Positions 6,280 through 7,285 of a DNA stretch of 7,285 nucleotides are shown here, one piece after another. Source of the DNA: Proteobacteria bacterium UBA2996 (lineage in GTDB: Bacteria; Pseudomonadota; Gammaproteobacteria; Arenicellales; UBA868). The notes beneath the pieces were generated by a model. The model saw only the letters and a program-made list of their open reading frames with translations, did no database searches and was not told the DNA's origin. A program made the position numbers and the translations under genes. Positions within the stretch are counted from its first letter, which is position 1. Every line of letters begins with the position of its first letter. The stretch covers positions 1-7,285 of the forward strand of contig DDZY01000236.1 of assembly GCA_002346525.1 (NCBI GenBank), in the 5' to 3' direction.

Positions 6280-7284
6280 ATGAACTCACAGCACCTTTCA
6301 GACACCGACAAGATGATGTTGGAGTCGCTTTACTGGTGGGATATTCCCACACTCTTCAGGACCCCGCTCGACCGGGATCCTGCCAAAGCGGACATTGCGC
6401 TGGTGGGCGTCCCCCACTCCACAGGCAATGGCACCACGGAGCGCGATCAGCACCTCGGACCCCGCGCCCTGCGACAGGTTTCCGCGATGGCAAAACGCGT
6501 CCACGTGGAATTCAATATCGATCCGTGGAACGCCCATCGTATCCATGACCTGGGAGATGTCCCTTTGCCCGAGGCAAACAACAACGAAGCCTGTATTGAG
6601 CGCATCACTGATTTTTATCGCGGGATTGATGCCGCTGGCGCTCGACCGGTTTCGGTGGGCGGGGATCACTCCGTCACCGGCGGCATCATCCAGGCGATTT
6701 CGGGGCCTAACGCAAAGCTGACGAATGGTGAAAAAGCTGTCTTTTTGCACTTTGATGCCCATACCGATGCCTATGAACAGGTGCCCCATTTTCTGGGCGC
6801 TGTGAAATCGGCTGCGCACTGGGCGAGCTACCTTGTGCGCGACGGTCTGATTGATGCGAGTCACAGCGTACAGATCGGCATGCGCGGCAATCCGCGCACC
6901 TTGAGTTGGCTGAATCCCAGCAAGGAACTCGGGTACGAGCTCATCACCATGAAACGCTATCGCGAGATCGGCCCGGAAGAGACGATGCAGATCATCAATG
7001 ACCGTATCGGTGATGCGCCGCTCTATATCACCTTTGACCTTGACTGCATGGATCCCACAGTGGCGCCCGGTGTTGCCAACATCGAGGCTGGCGTTCAGGG
7101 GTTTCAAGTTGACGAGGTCATGCGCCTTTTGCGCTGCGTCCGGGGCAAGAACATCATCGGTGGTGACGTGGTCTGCATGATGCCGACCAAAGACTCGCCG
7201 AACCAGATTACCGCCCATACGGCGGCATCGGTCATGTTTGAGATGATTGCCTTGATTTCAGACAGCCTTTCGCACAACCGTTAG
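6280..7284 (+). CDS. Arginase/agmatinase-fold ureohydrolase with altered substrate site
   Basis: Ureohydrolases use a two-metal centre, usually Mn2+, to hydrolyse guanidino or formimino groups, releasing urea from arginine, agmatine or guanidinobutyrate, or formamide from formiminoglutamate. The 334 residues keep the metal ligands: His130 in GGDHS, Asp159, His161 and Asp163 in FDAHTD, and Asp253 and Asp255 in FDLDCMDP. His180 in AAHWASY aligns with the conserved HG(T) histidine. LGPRALRQVS (59-68) is the usual N-terminal family block. Two substrate-side segments differ. The Glu in DVVEV that grips the guanidinium is Cys299 (DVVCMMP), and the conserved APGTGTP-GG loop reads APGVANIEAGVQG (262-274). 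The fold is therefore firm, but agmatinase activity should not be assumed. ATG at 6280 has GGGGA six bases upstream. The protein is complete, ending one base before the window edge. It diverges from the PhyH gene over 156 bases. Confidence 0.92.
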   Translation: MNSQHLSDTDKMMLESLYWWDIPTLFRTPLDRDPAKADIALVGVPHSTGNGTTERDQHLGPRALRQVSAMAKRVHVEFNIDPWNAHRIHDLGDVPLPEANNNEACIERITDFYRGIDAAGARPVSVGGDHSVTGGIIQAISGPNAKLTNGEKAVFLHFDAHTDAYEQVPHFLGAVKSAAHWASYLVRDGLIDASHSVQIGMRGNPRTLSWLNPSKELGYELITMKRYREIGPEETMQIINDRIGDAPLYITFDLDCMDPTVAPGVANIEAGVQGFQVDEVMRLLRCVRGKNIIGGDVVCMMPTKDSPNQITAHTAASVMFEMIALISDSLSHNR

Positions 7285-7285
7285 G

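Noticed and set aside
6298..7218. 306-codon open frame on the minus strand
   Set aside because: It lies wholly opposite the ureohydrolase gene, whose motifs, SD and family match are clear; the minus frame gives no recognisable motif and is a codon-bias shadow.
1..7285. Search for tRNA, rRNA, CRISPR arrays, long direct repeats, insertion-sequence ends and phage genes
   Set aside because: None seen by eye; the coding genes and short gaps account for almost all of the window.

Overview
The window looks like a chromosomal accessory segment of a proteobacterium. Base composition is moderate to GC-rich, genes are tightly packed, SD-led starts are common, and SelO is of the long proteobacterial type. 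I cannot name the genus; a free-living, probably aquatic, gamma- or alphaproteobacterium is a reasonable guess. There are seven protein genes, one of them cut by the left edge. I see no tRNA, rRNA, CRISPR array, insertion sequence or phage gene.

Layout from left to right. (1) Positions 1-756, +, hold the last 251 codons of a ketopantoate-reductase-family NADPH oxidoreductase. (2) Positions 889-1335, +, encode a small secreted protein of unknown function. (3) Positions 1411-2457, -, encode a Rieske non-heme iron oxygenase alpha subunit. It lies 18 bases downstream of (4) selO, 2476-3960, -, a protein AMPylase with a TTG start; the two probably form an operon. (5) Positions 4144-5277, +, encode a mandelate racemase/muconate lactonizing-type enolase-superfamily enzyme, transcribed divergently from selO. 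(6) Positions 5290-6123, -, encode a phytanoyl-CoA dioxygenase (PhyH)-type Fe(II)/2-oxoglutarate oxygenase, convergent with gene 5. (7) Positions 6280-7284, +, encode an arginase/agmatinase-fold ureohydrolase, divergent from gene 6 across a 156-base control region that contains a clear inverted repeat.

How they may fit together (inference). Apart from selO and the secreted protein, the genes are the usual parts of a small-molecule breakdown set: two oxygenases of different chemistry, an enolase-superfamily dehydratase or epimerase, a C-N hydrolase of the guanidino/amidino type, and an NAD(P)H-dependent reductase. The Rieske enzyme has Glu in place of the usual bridging Asp, a feature described for enzymes that oxidise quaternary ammonium compounds such as carnitine. 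The ureohydrolase has lost the Glu that holds the guanidinium in arginase and agmatinase, and the enolase-superfamily enzyme has lost one of its two Lys bases. These enzymes may therefore act on an unusual nitrogen-rich osmolyte or betaine/guanidino compound. The genes alternate in strand, so this is a neighbourhood rather than one operon, and a shared pathway is not proven by the sequence.
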